A stretch of DNA of 64,000 nt from Paenibacillus solanacearum (GCF_910593845.1 NZ_CAJVAS010000031.1:1-64000); one strand, 5' to 3'. Shown: positions 35,299 to 44,333, counted from the stretch's first letter. Made by a program: numbers and translations. The notes: generated from the sequence alone by a model not told the origin.

Positions 35299-36000
35299 AT
35301 GACTGTCGTTTTGCTGATAGAGGATGATCAAAGTATTGCGGATATGATATCCATCTATTTAAGCGAAGACCAATATACGGTTTATTGCGCGAACGACGGG
35401 ATGCAGGCGAAACAGCTGTTTCAAGAGCATGATCCTGACGTCGTTATTCTTGATCTGATGCTGCCGGACGCAAACGGAATCGATCTGTGCCGGTATTTTC
35501 GCGAAAGCTCCTCCGTTCCGATTCTGATCGTCTCCGCCAAGAACGAGGTGTCCGAACGGGTCCATGCGCTGCAAACCGGTGCCGACGATTACTTGTGCAA
35601 GCCGTTCAGCATGCGGGAGCTGGCTGCACGGACAAGCGCGCTCCTTCGCCGCTCGGCCATGCCGGTCCACTCCCAACGTAATGCCCCTGCCGTTGTGATC
35701 AAAAGCGTCCCGATGAAAGATATCGTCGTCGATCTGGAAAAACGCTGCATTTTTCTTCACAACCATCCGGTCGACACGACATTTTCCGAGTTTGAAATTA
35801 TGAAAAACTTTTGGCTGAATCCCGGCAAAGTGTTTTCCCGCGAAGAGCTGCTGAATAAAATACGCGGCATCGATTCGTTCGTAACGGAACGGTCGGTCGA
35901 CGTCCATATTACGAATCTGCGAAAAAAAGTCGAAATCGATCCGAAAGAACCGAAGCATATCAAAACAGTGTGGGGCGTCGGCTATAAATTTGAAATTTAA
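35299..36000 (+). CDS. OmpR-family response regulator without a partner kinase nearby
   Basis: A 233-residue regulator: receiver domain (1-118) with the acidic LLIEDDQS, phospho-Asp in VILDLMLPD near residue 51 and Lys in DYLCKPF near 101; winged-helix output (about 130-232) with SFVTERSVDVHITNLRKK and TVWGVGYKFEI. ATG 35299 has GAGGTG seven bases upstream. No histidine kinase gene follows; the next gene is convergent, separated by a terminator. Confidence 0.92.
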   Translation: MTVVLLIEDDQSIADMISIYLSEDQYTVYCANDGMQAKQLFQEHDPDVVILDLMLPDANGIDLCRYFRESSSVPILIVSAKNEVSERVHALQTGADDYLCKPFSMRELAARTSALLRRSAMPVHSQRNAPAVVIKSVPMKDIVVDLEKRCIFLHNHPVDTTFSEFEIMKNFWLNPGKVFSREELLNKIRGIDSFVTERSVDVHITNLRKKVEIDPKEPKHIKTVWGVGYKFEI

Positions 36001-36018
36001 ACTTTCCTTTCCACAATA

Positions 36019-36053
36019 AACGCCGCTTACCCGGTTGCTCCGGGAGCGGCGTT
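36019..36053. terminator. Terminator between convergent genes
   Basis: AACGCCGCT and AGCGGCGTT arms with an internal CCGG/CCGG pair; used by the regulator gene and possibly by the lipoprotein gene in reverse. Confidence 0.7.
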
Positions 36054-36070
36054 CGTCGTGATTCCGATGC

Positions 36071-36808
36071 TCATTTGCGCGTATTCGTATCGATTGGGAA
36101 TACGTGCTGCACCATCGTGTTGAACTCATTCAAATAGTCGTACAGATTCCCTTTTTCCTTCTCTTCTTTGCCATAAAACCGAACGCGCTGCACAAAATTC
36201 GGGTTCGCCGACACGAAAATTTGTTTGAATGATTTTTGGGACAAGGCTTGCGTCTGCTTGCGGATTTCGGTAGCCGTCTCAGTCGAGAGCCCTCCGTGCT
36301 CCGTCCACGAAATACGCTCCGGCTTCAATCCTGTTCCGAACAATCCCACGCCGCCTTTGGAATGAACCGGGTTGCTCGTCACTTCGGGAGACGCTTCCGC
36401 ATCCGGGTTATGTCCGTCAAGCACGACGGCGACAAAGGCATTCGCTTCCGTCACCAGTACCTGGGCGGATTGAATGCCCGGCAAGCTCATCAGCTTCTGC
36501 GCCACTTGCGGATCGAATTGGATCGACTTCGACAAGAGCGGATTGTTCGGGTCGAGCGGATACCGGTTGCCCGCCTCGTTCGTTTGTTTCTGGTTTTGTT
36601 CGTTCACCCAGCGTTCCTTGACGCCTAATGAAGGATTCTCATTATTGCGGGAATCGCGGTCAAACATTGCCTGCTGCCGCCCATCTTCCAGACCGCCTCC
36701 CGGTCTGCTCTGTTGCGGCCGGTTGCCTCCGCAGCCTGCCGCCGTTAACGTGCAGGCGATGCATAATGCCAGCAGCAGCCGGCGGTTGCGGCGTTGTGCC
36801 ATATTCAT
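36071..36808 (-). CDS. YhcN/YlaJ-type sporulation lipoprotein
   Basis: A 245-residue lipoprotein: signal with TAAGC near residue 25, a long disordered Gln/Arg/Asn-rich stretch, then the YhcN/YlaJ domain (about 95-230) with VAQKLMSLPGIQSAQVLVTEANAFVAV split over strands and a C-terminal NPNFVQRVRFYG block. Relatives sit in the spore inner membrane or coat and affect germination. GGAGG lies ten bases before the start. Not in an operon. Confidence 0.85.
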   Translation of the reverse strand: MNMAQRRNRRLLLALCIACTLTAAGCGGNRPQQSRPGGGLEDGRQQAMFDRDSRNNENPSLGVKERWVNEQNQKQTNEAGNRYPLDPNNPLLSKSIQFDPQVAQKLMSLPGIQSAQVLVTEANAFVAVVLDGHNPDAEASPEVTSNPVHSKGGVGLFGTGLKPERISWTEHGGLSTETATEIRKQTQALSQKSFKQIFVSANPNFVQRVRFYGKEEKEKGNLYDYLNEFNTMVQHVFPIDTNTRK

Positions 36809-36899
36809 CCTGTAGAGTCCTCCCTGTTTGCAGCCTCGCGCAAGTTCACGCTTTCTCCTTTAGGATGAATCAACCTCGGGAAAATATGCGGCAGCAAGA

Positions 36900-36938
36900 A
36901 AAAAGGAGCTTCCTCGCGTAACCGAGGAAACCCCTTAG
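36900..36938 (-). terminator. Terminator of the TRIC unit
   Basis: TTCCTCG (36910-36916) and CGAGGAA (36923-36929) arms, extended by GG/CC pairs. On the minus strand it is followed by CTTTTTTCTT. Confidence 0.75.
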
Positions 36939-36949
36939 ACTTCGATTGC

Positions 36950-37429
36950 TTATTCTTGCCGGTCCAGCCGTTCGAGCAGCTTGCGGACTTCTTCCTGAGA
37001 CAGCTCCCCCGCTTGCTTGAACAAGCGCAGCTGTTCTTCGATTTCTTTGCCGATCGCTTCATGCCGTGCCTCTTCATCCGTGTAAGTCGGATCGAACCAT
37101 ACGTAATCGCCTTCCGGCCCGTTACGCAGAAACGGCTTGCTCCAGTGCTCCGGATAAGCATACGGCGCACCGCTGAACAGAATGCCGAGCACATCGTCGC
37201 TGCCGAGCGGCATCAGATGATGAAATATTTCTTCTTGCCCAGATCCGGGACCCGCCGCGGCCAAATTGCGGTGCAGGTAAGCGTAATGAAGATAATGCTC
37301 CCCTGTCGCCTTGTCCTTGGCAATCTCATACAGCTCCAGCTCATCTTCCTTCAACGGTTTGACGGTCTCCAGCCTATCGGCAATGGAGGCCGAAGCTACG
37401 CGCTTGCTGTCCTGCCATGATTCACTCAC
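36950..37429 (-). CDS. Hypothetical protein coupled to the TRIC channel gene
   Basis: A 159-residue soluble protein from GTG 37429, which has AAGGAGG nine bases upstream and overlaps the channel gene stop by eight bases. It contains YLHYAYLHRNLA and a conserved-looking VWFDPTYTDEEARHEAIGKE helix and ends in an amphipathic helix. No enzymatic motif is recognised. Translation is probably coupled to the channel. Confidence 0.65.
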   Translation of the reverse strand: MSESWQDSKRVASASIADRLETVKPLKEDELELYEIAKDKATGEHYLHYAYLHRNLAAAGPGSGQEEIFHHLMPLGSDDVLGILFSGAPYAYPEHWSKPFLRNGPEGDYVWFDPTYTDEEARHEAIGKEIEEQLRLFKQAGELSQEEVRKLLERLDRQE

Positions 37430-38132
37430 CTCTAGCCGCCTCCTTAGTGTCGGGAATACCGGATGCTCGCGCTGCTGCGGCCGATGAAACTTGCGCCGGC
37501 AGCTCGTCCTGCAGGCGCAGCGACCGCCTCGGAAGCCGCCATTTGAGCTGTACGGACAACATGCGCAGGGCAACGACCGCGAAGAACAGAGACAATACCG
37601 GCACAGGGCCTTCCAAGACGCCAAGACCGATGACAAGACCTGCCACCAGCCCCCACACGGCATAAATTTCATCGCGCAGCACAAGCGGCTTGCGGCCTGC
37701 GAGCACATCGCGAATCATGCCGCCCCCGATGCCGGTCAGCATCGCGGCTACCATGATGGCGCTGAGCGGCACGTTCATTTGCGCCGCATACATCGCTCCC
37801 TGAATGGAGAAAGCGGACAGACCAATGGCATCGAAGAACGTCTCCCATGTTTTCCATTTACGTATCCAGCCGACCGGAACGATAAACACGAGAAATGCGG
37901 CAATGACGGCGGTTCGCAAATACAGCCCCTGTTCCCATAAGGTCGTCACCGGGATGCCGATCAGCAAGTTTCGGACGACACCGCCGCCGAATGCCGTTAC
38001 GAGCGCGAGAACGAATACGCCAAGGATGTCGTATTCTTCTTCCATGGCGACGACCGCCCCCGATACCGCGAAGGCGATCGTGCCGATGATGCTGAATAAT
38101 AATTGCAAATTGATTTCTAGCAGCGCTTCCAT
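37422..38132 (-). CDS. TRIC cation channel family (UPF0126/YvgT-like) membrane protein
   Basis: A 236-residue membrane protein with about seven hydrophobic helices. The two glycine-rich repeats typical of TRIC appear as AFGGGVVRNLLIG near residue 48 and GIGGGMIRDVLAG near 133; the KVY-like site after them forms the ion path in relatives. Bacterial TRIC proteins are trimeric monovalent-cation channels. ATG 38132 lies seven bases past the dehydrogenase stop, so it is co-transcribed with it. Its tail is charged and cytoplasmic. Confidence 0.88.
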   Translation of the reverse strand: MEALLEINLQLLFSIIGTIAFAVSGAVVAMEEEYDILGVFVLALVTAFGGGVVRNLLIGIPVTTLWEQGLYLRTAVIAAFLVFIVPVGWIRKWKTWETFFDAIGLSAFSIQGAMYAAQMNVPLSAIMVAAMLTGIGGGMIRDVLAGRKPLVLRDEIYAVWGLVAGLVIGLGVLEGPVPVLSLFFAVVALRMLSVQLKWRLPRRSLRLQDELPAQVSSAAAARASGIPDTKEAARGE

Positions 38133-38139
38133 GTCAAGC

Positions 38140-39216
38140 TTACAGACTCCAATCCAGGTCGACCTTATTGCCCGTGCGGGAAGATTCGTAGATCGCTTCA
38201 AGCACAAGGCTATTCGCGAGACCCGACATCGCCGAAGTCAGCGGCTCCTGGCCGGTGCGGACGCATTCGATGAAATGGCGGCTCATCCGTGCGCGCGGTC
38301 CTTCATCCGCTGTCGGAGCTGTCAGCTCAACATCCGCGGTACGGTCGAAGAGCTCGGTATGCAAGCGTCCCTTGCCGTCGCCGAGCGATGCACCGCCTTC
38401 CGTTCCCATCAAGTGCACGTATGCGCCATTGTTCTGGAAGCTCGTGTGCGCCGCCCAGCTGACGTCCAGCGTAAGCGTGCCCCCGTTATCCAGCTTGATC
38501 AGCGCCGTAGCCAGATCTTCCACATCGTAGAAGCCGTTCCAATCCGGCTTGCCCCAGGTGCCGATGCCGCGCTTGTGCGGACCGAATTCGGCATACGTCG
38601 TGCCGAATACCGAGACCGGCTTGGCGCCGCCCATGAAATGGAGCGACAGGTCAAGCATATGTACGCCGATGTCAATCAGCGGGCCGCCGCCCGATTTGCT
38701 CATTTGCGTGAACCAGGTGCCCCAGCCCGGAATGCCTTTACGGCGCATCCATCCGGTTTTGACGTTATACACTTGCCCGAGGGCGCCTTTATCGATCTGT
38801 TCCTTCACTTGCAGGTTGATCCATTCCCAGCGTCTTTGATGGGACATCATGAGCGTTTTGCCGGACTGCCGATGCGCTTTGACAATTTCCTTGGCCGCCG
38901 CCGCATTGACCGCCATCGGCTTTTCGAGCAGCACATGCTTGCCGGCTTTCAGTGCGTTGATCGCTACCGGCGCATGCGCTTCATTCGGCACGCAAACGAT
39001 GACGGCATCGATGCTCGGGTCCTGCACCAGCTCCTGATACGATTCGTACACTTTCGGAATCCCGTACTTGCTCGCTCTCTCCACCGCCAGCGGCTGGTAC
39101 ACGTCGGTTACGGCCGCCACATCGACATCCGCCAATTTCTTGAATTCCTGGATATGCACGTTGCCGATGTTGCCGGCGCCAATGATGCCGATTTGAATGT
39201 TATCGTTCGCACTCAT
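38140..39216 (-). CDS. Gfo/Idh/MocA-family dehydrogenase
   Basis: A 358-residue NAD(P)-dependent oxidoreductase with Rossmann motif IGIIGAGNIGN at residues 8-18, hallmark LLEKPMAVNA near 95 and the substrate-domain segment GGGPLIDIGVHMLDL near 182. ATG 39216 has GGGAG just upstream. It leads the operon with the TRIC channel and the 159-residue protein. Many relatives act on inositol, glucose-derived or rhamnose-derived substrates; this one cannot be assigned. Confidence 0.9.
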   Translation of the reverse strand: MSANDNIQIGIIGAGNIGNVHIQEFKKLADVDVAAVTDVYQPLAVERASKYGIPKVYESYQELVQDPSIDAVIVCVPNEAHAPVAINALKAGKHVLLEKPMAVNAAAAKEIVKAHRQSGKTLMMSHQRRWEWINLQVKEQIDKGALGQVYNVKTGWMRRKGIPGWGTWFTQMSKSGGGPLIDIGVHMLDLSLHFMGGAKPVSVFGTTYAEFGPHKRGIGTWGKPDWNGFYDVEDLATALIKLDNGGTLTLDVSWAAHTSFQNNGAYVHLMGTEGGASLGDGKGRLHTELFDRTADVELTAPTADEGPRARMSRHFIECVRTGQEPLTSAMSGLANSLVLEAIYESSRTGNKVDLDWSL

Positions 39217-39294
39217 GCTCCCTCTCATGCCTCCAATTGAAATAAGATCAATACGTCATATCAAACAGTACCTACTATACCACCAAAAGGAAAT

Positions 39295-39960
39295 TTATAA
39301 AATCCCCATATCTTTCGCTTTTTGCGCTGCCTCTTTGCTGCTTTTTCCGCCGAGCTTTTTCAAAATATGGCCGACATGCACTTTGATCGTCCGGATAGAG
39401 ACGACGAACTTGTCGGCGATTTGCGTCTGCGTATGGCCCTTTTCAATCAAATCCAGCACTTGGATTTCGGTCGGGGTCAGCAAATTTTTGAGCTCCTTCA
39501 ACCGTACCTCGTGCTCCAGCTGCTTCAGCCGGCGAAACTCCTCCCTCATCTGGGCGGCCACGCTCGGGTGAATCGCGCTGCGGCTCTGGTACGCGCTGCG
39601 GATCGCCTGCGGAATCTCGGTGAAGTTCGACTTCACCATATAATCGACGGCGCCAGCCTTGAACGCCTCGAAGATCATTTCCTTCTCCTCCATCGACGAG
39701 AGCATGATGACCCGCGCGCCGCTGCATTTGACGATCTCCGCGGCAGCCCACAAGCCTTCCGGGTTATCGGACATCATGATGTCCATGAGCACGACGTCCG
39801 CTTCCGTTTGCTCCAGAAACGCTACGCCCGCTTCACCGGTCGACGCTTCGCCGATGATCTCGATATCGGGCTCCTTCTGCAGATAGCTCTTCAGTCCTCT
39901 GAGCCAGTCCGGGTCGTCCTCGCAAATGAATACGCGAATTTTCGGAGCATTCGTTTCCAT
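39295..39960 (-). CDS. NarL/LuxR-type response regulator
   Basis: A 221-residue regulator. Receiver (1-125) with FICEDDPDW, phospho-Asp in VVLMDIMM near residue 59 and Lys in VDYMVKSNF; C-terminal LuxR HTH (about 155-215) with LTPTEIQVLDLIEKGHTQTQ and a helix ending RTIKVHVGHILKKLG. It begins 16 bases after the histidine kinase stop, so the two are one unit. Confidence 0.92.
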   Translation of the reverse strand: METNAPKIRVFICEDDPDWLRGLKSYLQKEPDIEIIGEASTGEAGVAFLEQTEADVVLMDIMMSDNPEGLWAAAEIVKCSGARVIMLSSMEEKEMIFEAFKAGAVDYMVKSNFTEIPQAIRSAYQSRSAIHPSVAAQMREEFRRLKQLEHEVRLKELKNLLTPTEIQVLDLIEKGHTQTQIADKFVVSIRTIKVHVGHILKKLGGKSSKEAAQKAKDMGIL

Positions 39961-39976
39961 CTCGGTCCCACTCCTT

Positions 39977-41365
39977 TCAGGCCGGCAGCCGCTTGTTTTT
40001 CGGGAACTGCATGAATACGCTCGTTCCTTGTCCGGGCTTGCTGTGAATATTCATCGTGCCTTTATGCTTATGAACAATATTATAACAGTACGACAAGCCT
40101 AAGCCGAAGTTTAATTTTTTCCCGCTCTTCGTCGTATAGAACGGATCGAATGCGCGTTTCAGCTGCGCTTTGTCCATCCCGCTTCCGCTGTCTTTGATCT
40201 CAACGACGATTTTACGCTTCGTTTCCGTCAGCCGGACCGTCAGGCTTCCGCCCTGCGGCATCGCTTCGAGCGCATTGGTCATCACGTTGGTCCACACTTC
40301 CGTCAGCTGCGCCCTGTCGCCGATCAGTGCTCCCTTGTAGACGTACTGTTCTTTCACTTCGACGGAGGACAGCTGCGGCGCCAGCATGCGGAGGCATTCG
40401 CTGAGCAGCTCTGCCGGGCGAAGCTTCTCCAGACGAAGCTCCACTTCCTGCGTCTGCCCCTGGATCCGGTACAGCATATCGTAAATATGCTGCGAGGCAG
40501 CCATAATGACTTCGACGTCCTGCACGACCTGCTCAGGAGAGGCGTTGCCTTCCTCCGCTTCGGATTTGATTTTTTCGCCGAACAACCGGATTTTGCCGAC
40601 ATCGTTTTTGATCGCGTGATTCAGAATCGACGTTCCTGATGTAATGGCGCGCAGCGTATAATCGAGCTTCTGGTTTTGGATCGAAATTTGCAGGCCCATA
40701 AACCCGTAGCGCAAGCTGGAACCGATAATCACCGCGAGCGTAAACGCAATCACCCACGCGTTATACCGCCACAGCTCATACATTTGAAAAAACGCAGGCA
40801 GCACGTATAACGTAAACATGGCAAAACATAGCGGCGGCGCAGCGGCCGTTGTCGTCAGCAGCCGATTACGGCGCAAAAATGAATTGCGCTCGCGTAAGAT
40901 CGAATGAATGAGCATGACCGTTCCGGCGATAATATACGGCGTTGCCCAAAAAATGACATAGCGGTACGGAATCGGGTCCCCCCGCATCGGTTCAAAGGCG
41001 AAGGATACCGCAGGCGGGACGATCAGCAGCCATGGAAGGAGCCGTTTGGCGCGCCGATCCCATAATGGGTAATCCGGATAATAATGAATCGCAAACATAA
41101 GGAACGTATACGGCAGCCCGTAATAGCACAGCAGCGAGCTCGCCAGTTCCGCCTTGGCCAGCACCAGCGCTACCGGCGCCGTCAGCCATTGCCGTTCGAA
41201 CGCATACGGAATAACGTGATCCCCCATGACTGCCGACAGCCCGCCGCTGCCGCCCGTAAAGGCGATGGCGCTAAGCCAGCGGGTGATCGGCCGCTTCGGA
41301 TCCGTTGCCAGCAGGAGCACGCCCACTGTCCACAAACCGATAAGCACAAACAGCATCGCTGTCAC
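39977..41365 (-). CDS. Membrane sensor histidine kinase with six or more membrane helices
   Basis: A 462-residue kinase. The N-terminal half (residues 1-235) has about seven hydrophobic segments and no large external domain, so it probably senses within or near the membrane. The H-box is unusual: SILNHAIKNDVGKI near residue 252 instead of HEIRNP. ATPase motifs are normal: VMTNALEAM near 360, DSGSGMD near 395, FDPFYTTK near 410, GLGLSY near 425. It follows kapB by 14 bases and precedes its NarL-type regulator. Layout resembles KinB but the H-box argues against direct orthology. Confidence 0.88.
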   Translation of the reverse strand: MTAMLFVLIGLWTVGVLLLATDPKRPITRWLSAIAFTGGSGGLSAVMGDHVIPYAFERQWLTAPVALVLAKAELASSLLCYYGLPYTFLMFAIHYYPDYPLWDRRAKRLLPWLLIVPPAVSFAFEPMRGDPIPYRYVIFWATPYIIAGTVMLIHSILRERNSFLRRNRLLTTTAAAPPLCFAMFTLYVLPAFFQMYELWRYNAWVIAFTLAVIIGSSLRYGFMGLQISIQNQKLDYTLRAITSGTSILNHAIKNDVGKIRLFGEKIKSEAEEGNASPEQVVQDVEVIMAASQHIYDMLYRIQGQTQEVELRLEKLRPAELLSECLRMLAPQLSSVEVKEQYVYKGALIGDRAQLTEVWTNVMTNALEAMPQGGSLTVRLTETKRKIVVEIKDSGSGMDKAQLKRAFDPFYTTKSGKKLNFGLGLSYCYNIVHKHKGTMNIHSKPGQGTSVFMQFPKNKRLPA

Positions 41366-41379
41366 TCCCGACCGTCATT

Positions 41380-41760
41380 CTAATATTCTTTCTTCAGCTG
41401 CTCCAGCTCGGCCAGGCACTTCTCTGCGAACCGAATCGTTCGCCGCATCTCTTCCATATCGGCCTCCAGCGCCTGCTGCAGCGATTGATGATAATCGGGA
41501 ACGCTGCCTTGATACGGCCGGATCGTCTCGATCGGCATCAGCGCGATTTCCTGGTAGCTGAGCGCGCGCCGCTGATGGAAGAACGCGACGTCCGGGTTAT
41601 CCGGATGATGTAAATTTCCTTGCTTCGGATGCTTGACAACCGCCAAAATTTTGACGGCCGCTTTCGCCGGCGACGATTGTTCGACCACTTCTCCGATATA
41701 CTCTCCTGTTTTGTATGACGCCCGGACCAGGCTGCCGGCGGTGAATCCTGCATGGTTCAT
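41380..41760 (-). CDS. kapB: KapB-like kinase-associated lipoprotein B domain protein
   Basis: A 126-residue protein matching KapB: YKTGEYIGEVVEQ near residue 15, KILAVVKHPKQGNLHHP near 37, FFHQRRALSYQE near 60 and a C-terminal IPDYHQSLQQALE-like segment. In B. subtilis KapB is needed for sporulation kinase KinB to act and lies next to kinB. Here it is directly upstream of a multi-membrane histidine kinase. No lipobox is visible, so despite the family name it is probably cytoplasmic. Confidence 0.88.
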   Translation of the reverse strand: MNHAGFTAGSLVRASYKTGEYIGEVVEQSSPAKAAVKILAVVKHPKQGNLHHPDNPDVAFFHQRRALSYQEIALMPIETIRPYQGSVPDYHQSLQQALEADMEEMRRTIRFAEKCLAELEQLKKEY

Positions 41761-41784
41761 TAGGGGTTCCTCCCGTTGCTTCGT

Positions 41785-42126
41785 TTAGGATGATGATTCT
41801 TCTTGTTTCATAAAACGGTACAGCTCGTCGACCGATCCCATGCGATACGTTCGCTCTCCGGCCCTTCCTCCGTTCAGCCGCAGCAGGCAGGGCACGCTTT
41901 CGATCTGCCATTCGAACGGCAGTGTACGGCACGCGTTCACGTTGCATTTGCCCAGCGGCAGCCGCGAGTCCAGCTCGAGCACAACCTCCAGCATCCGCTC
42001 GCCGACCTTGCATGTGCCGCAAAGCGGCGTGTAAAAATACACATACCGCGTTTCGGTCCCGCTCCCGGCCGCAGGGTCTTCCATCCATTGCAGCAGCTGT
42101 GCTTCCGACCATTCCTGCAGCCTCAT
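41785..42126 (-). CDS. Thioredoxin-family protein
   Basis: A 113-residue thioredoxin fold protein with the redox motif TPLCGTCKVGE near residue 37 and the cis-proline in IESVPCLLRLNGG near 77. ATG 42126 has CGGAGG seven bases upstream; earlier Met has no site. It is 24 bases before kapB on the same strand and is probably co-transcribed. It resembles YtpP-type thioredoxin-like proteins. Confidence 0.82.
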   Translation of the reverse strand: MRLQEWSEAQLLQWMEDPAAGSGTETRYVYFYTPLCGTCKVGERMLEVVLELDSRLPLGKCNVNACRTLPFEWQIESVPCLLRLNGGRAGERTYRMGSVDELYRFMKQEESSS

Positions 42127-42160
42127 CCGCTCTCCTCCGAACTCTTTGAATAGTAAAGTA

Positions 42161-42190
42161 TTGCTTCCGGGCACTTCTATCCGGTAGAAT
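42161..42190 (+). promoter_or_regulatory. Promoter of the small basic protein gene
   Basis: TTGCTT (42161-42166), 18-base spacer, TAGAAT (42185-42190), 31 bases before the ATG with AAGGTG in between. Confidence 0.45.
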
Positions 42191-42221
42191 GAAACTATAT
42201 TGGACAGGGAAGGTGTATACG

Positions 42222-42437
42222 ATGTCGGACTCCACGAATACGAATGATACGTCGGCTGCTCCCGACGCGCCGCGCAAAGTAAGCTTGGCGGACGCGATTA
42301 AAAACAAGCTCGCTCAAAAAAAGCAGCAGCAAGACGGTAAAGGCAGCGGACCGCTGCGCGCAGGCAATGAAGCCACCATGCGCAGCCAAAACAACAAAAA
42401 GCCGAATAACCAACGGCGCCGTACCGGCGGAAGCTGA
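42222..42437 (+). CDS. Small basic, low-complexity protein
   Basis: A 71-residue protein rich in Lys, Gln, Asn and Arg (KKQQQDGKG, NNKKPNNQRRR), almost certainly disordered, with one short helix around KVSLADAIKNKLAQ. It has its own promoter and terminator, which supports it as a real gene. It could bind RNA or ribosomes; no family recognised. Confidence 0.65.
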   Translation: MSDSTNTNDTSAAPDAPRKVSLADAIKNKLAQKKQQQDGKGSGPLRAGNEATMRSQNNKKPNNQRRRTGGS

Positions 42438-42455
42438 TCGGCCTTATGGTAAAGA

Positions 42456-42503
42456 AGGATGAGCGCTCGTCTTCGAATGAAGGCAGCGGCTCATCCTTTT
42501 TTT
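42456..42503 (+). terminator. Terminator of the small basic protein gene
   Basis: GGATGAGCGCT and AGCGGCTCATCC arms (one mismatch) with a TTTTTTT run. Confidence 0.85.
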
Positions 42504-42517
42504 AATGCCAGCCCGTC

Positions 42518-44131
42518 TTACGCGTAAAGCGCTTCGCGCTGCTTCTGAATATCCGCGTTAGCGAGATATTCGTCGTACGTGATCATTTTATCGATCATGC
42601 CGTTCGGCGTAATTTCGATAATGCGGTTCGCGACCGTCTGTACGAACTGATGGTCATGAGAGACGAACAGCATCGTGCCGTCAAAGTCGATCAATCCGTT
42701 ATTCAGCGCCGTAATCGATTCAAGGTCCAAATGGTTCGTAGGCTCGTCGAGAATGAGAACATTGCCGCCGCTCATCATCATTTTGGACAGCATGCAGCGC
42801 ACCTTCTCGCCACCGGACAACACGCTTGCTTTCTTCAGCGCTTCTTCGCCGGAGAACAGCATGCGGCCGAGGAAGCCGCGAAGATACGACTCGTCTTGAT
42901 CCTTCGAATATTGGCGGAGCCAATCGACCAGGCTCATGTCCGTTTGGAAATATTCGGAGTTGTCTTTCGGGAAATACGCCTGAGTCGTCGTAACGCCCCA
43001 CGTATATTCGCCGGAATCCGCCTCGATTTCGCCCATCAGGACTTGGAACAACGTCGACTTCGCGATGCCGTTCGGGCCGACGAGGGCGATTTTATCTCCT
43101 TTGTTGACGGTAAAGCTAATGTTGTTCAGCACAGGCTGGCCGTCAATCGACTTGCTGATGCGGTCAACGGTAAGCAGTTGTTTGCCCGCTTCGCGCTCCG
43201 GCGTGAATTTGATGAACGGATACTTCCGCGTGGACGGTCTGATATCCTCCAGCGTAAGCTTCTCCAGCGTCTTCTTCCGGGACGTCGCCTGCTTGGACTT
43301 GGAGGCGTTCGCACTGAAACGGCGAATGAACTCTTCCAGCTCCTTGCGCTTCTCTTCGACTTTCTTGTTCTGTTCGCGCACCAGCTTCAGCGCGAGCTGA
43401 CTGGACTCGTACCAGAAGTCGTAGTTGCCGACGTACAGCTGAAGTTTGCCGAAATCGATATCCGCAATGTGCGTACATACCTGGTTCAAGAAGTGACGGT
43501 CATGGGATACGACGATAACGGTGCCTTCATACTTCGCAAGGAAGTTTTCCAGCCAGTTGATCGATTCGATATTCAAATGGTTCGTCGGCTCGTCAAGCAG
43601 CAGAATGTTCGGATTGCCGAACAGCGCCTGCGCCAACAGCACCCGTACTTTCTGATTGCCGTCGAGCTCCTTCATCTGCACCTCGTGCAGCTCTTTCGGA
43701 ATGCCAAGGCCGATCAAGAGCTCCGCCGCATCCGATTCCGCCTGCCAGCCTTCGAGATCCTGGAATTCGCCTTCCAGCTCCGCTGCGCGCATGCCGTCCT
43801 CTTCGGAGAAATCGGGCTTGGCGTACAGCGCATTCTTCTCTTCCATAATTTCGAACAAACGGGAATGGCCCATCATGACCGTGCGAAGCACTTCCACGTC
43901 GTCGTATTCGAAATGGTTCTGTTTCAGCACCGCCATCCGTTCGCCGGGCGTGATGCTGACCTCCCCTTTATTCGGCTCCAATTCACCGGACAAAATTTTA
44001 AGGAAGGTAGACTTCCCTGCGCCGTTCGCTCCGATTAAGCCGTAGCAGTTGCCGGGCGTAAACTTAATGTTTACGTCTTCGAACAGCGCTCTTTTGCCGT
44101 ATCTCAAGGTGACATTCGTGACCGTTATCAT
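42518..44131 (-). CDS. ykpA: ABC-F family ATPase, YkpA/YbiT type
   Basis: A 537-residue protein with two ABC domains and no membrane part, as in ABC-F ribosome-acting proteins. First Walker A GANGAGKST near residue 40, second GPNGIAKST near 350, both Walker B boxes LLLDEPTNHL and LILDEPTNHL. The first signature is degenerate, LDGNQK, and the second is normal LSGGEK; the second Walker A has Ala instead of Gly. These deviations occur in YkpA-type members as I recall them. The linker LEEFIRRFSANASKSKQATSRKK fits the P-site tRNA-interaction motif. Regulated by no visible element upstream. Confidence 0.9.
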   Translation of the reverse strand: MITVTNVTLRYGKRALFEDVNIKFTPGNCYGLIGANGAGKSTFLKILSGELEPNKGEVSITPGERMAVLKQNHFEYDDVEVLRTVMMGHSRLFEIMEEKNALYAKPDFSEEDGMRAAELEGEFQDLEGWQAESDAAELLIGLGIPKELHEVQMKELDGNQKVRVLLAQALFGNPNILLLDEPTNHLNIESINWLENFLAKYEGTVIVVSHDRHFLNQVCTHIADIDFGKLQLYVGNYDFWYESSQLALKLVREQNKKVEEKRKELEEFIRRFSANASKSKQATSRKKTLEKLTLEDIRPSTRKYPFIKFTPEREAGKQLLTVDRISKSIDGQPVLNNISFTVNKGDKIALVGPNGIAKSTLFQVLMGEIEADSGEYTWGVTTTQAYFPKDNSEYFQTDMSLVDWLRQYSKDQDESYLRGFLGRMLFSGEEALKKASVLSGGEKVRCMLSKMMMSGGNVLILDEPTNHLDLESITALNNGLIDFDGTMLFVSHDHQFVQTVANRIIEITPNGMIDKMITYDEYLANADIQKQREALYA

Positions 44132-44297
44132 GAAAAAACAACCTACTTTCCGTTGGTAGACTGAGCATACCGTATGATTATCGCTTCCAAACGCTTATTA
44201 TAGCATAAAAATCGGCTGTTCCCAACCGTATTGGACTTATTCGCCAATTTTTATACGGCGATCGTGCCGACGCACAAACCCGCCGTCAAGGAAACGG

Positions 44298-44333
44298 GAA
44301 AAACGCCTCCCCGTAGGGACCCGTAGGGAGGCT
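44298..44333 (-). terminator. Terminator of the second ABC-F gene
   Basis: GCCTCCC (44305-44311) and GGGAGGC (44326-44332) arms, extended by TACG/CGTA pairing; on the minus strand it ends GTTTTTCC. Confidence 0.75.

Noticed and set aside
42650..44038. 462-residue + frame inside the YkpA-type gene
   Set aside because: Shadow of the ABC-F gene, Phe/His-rich with no matching family.
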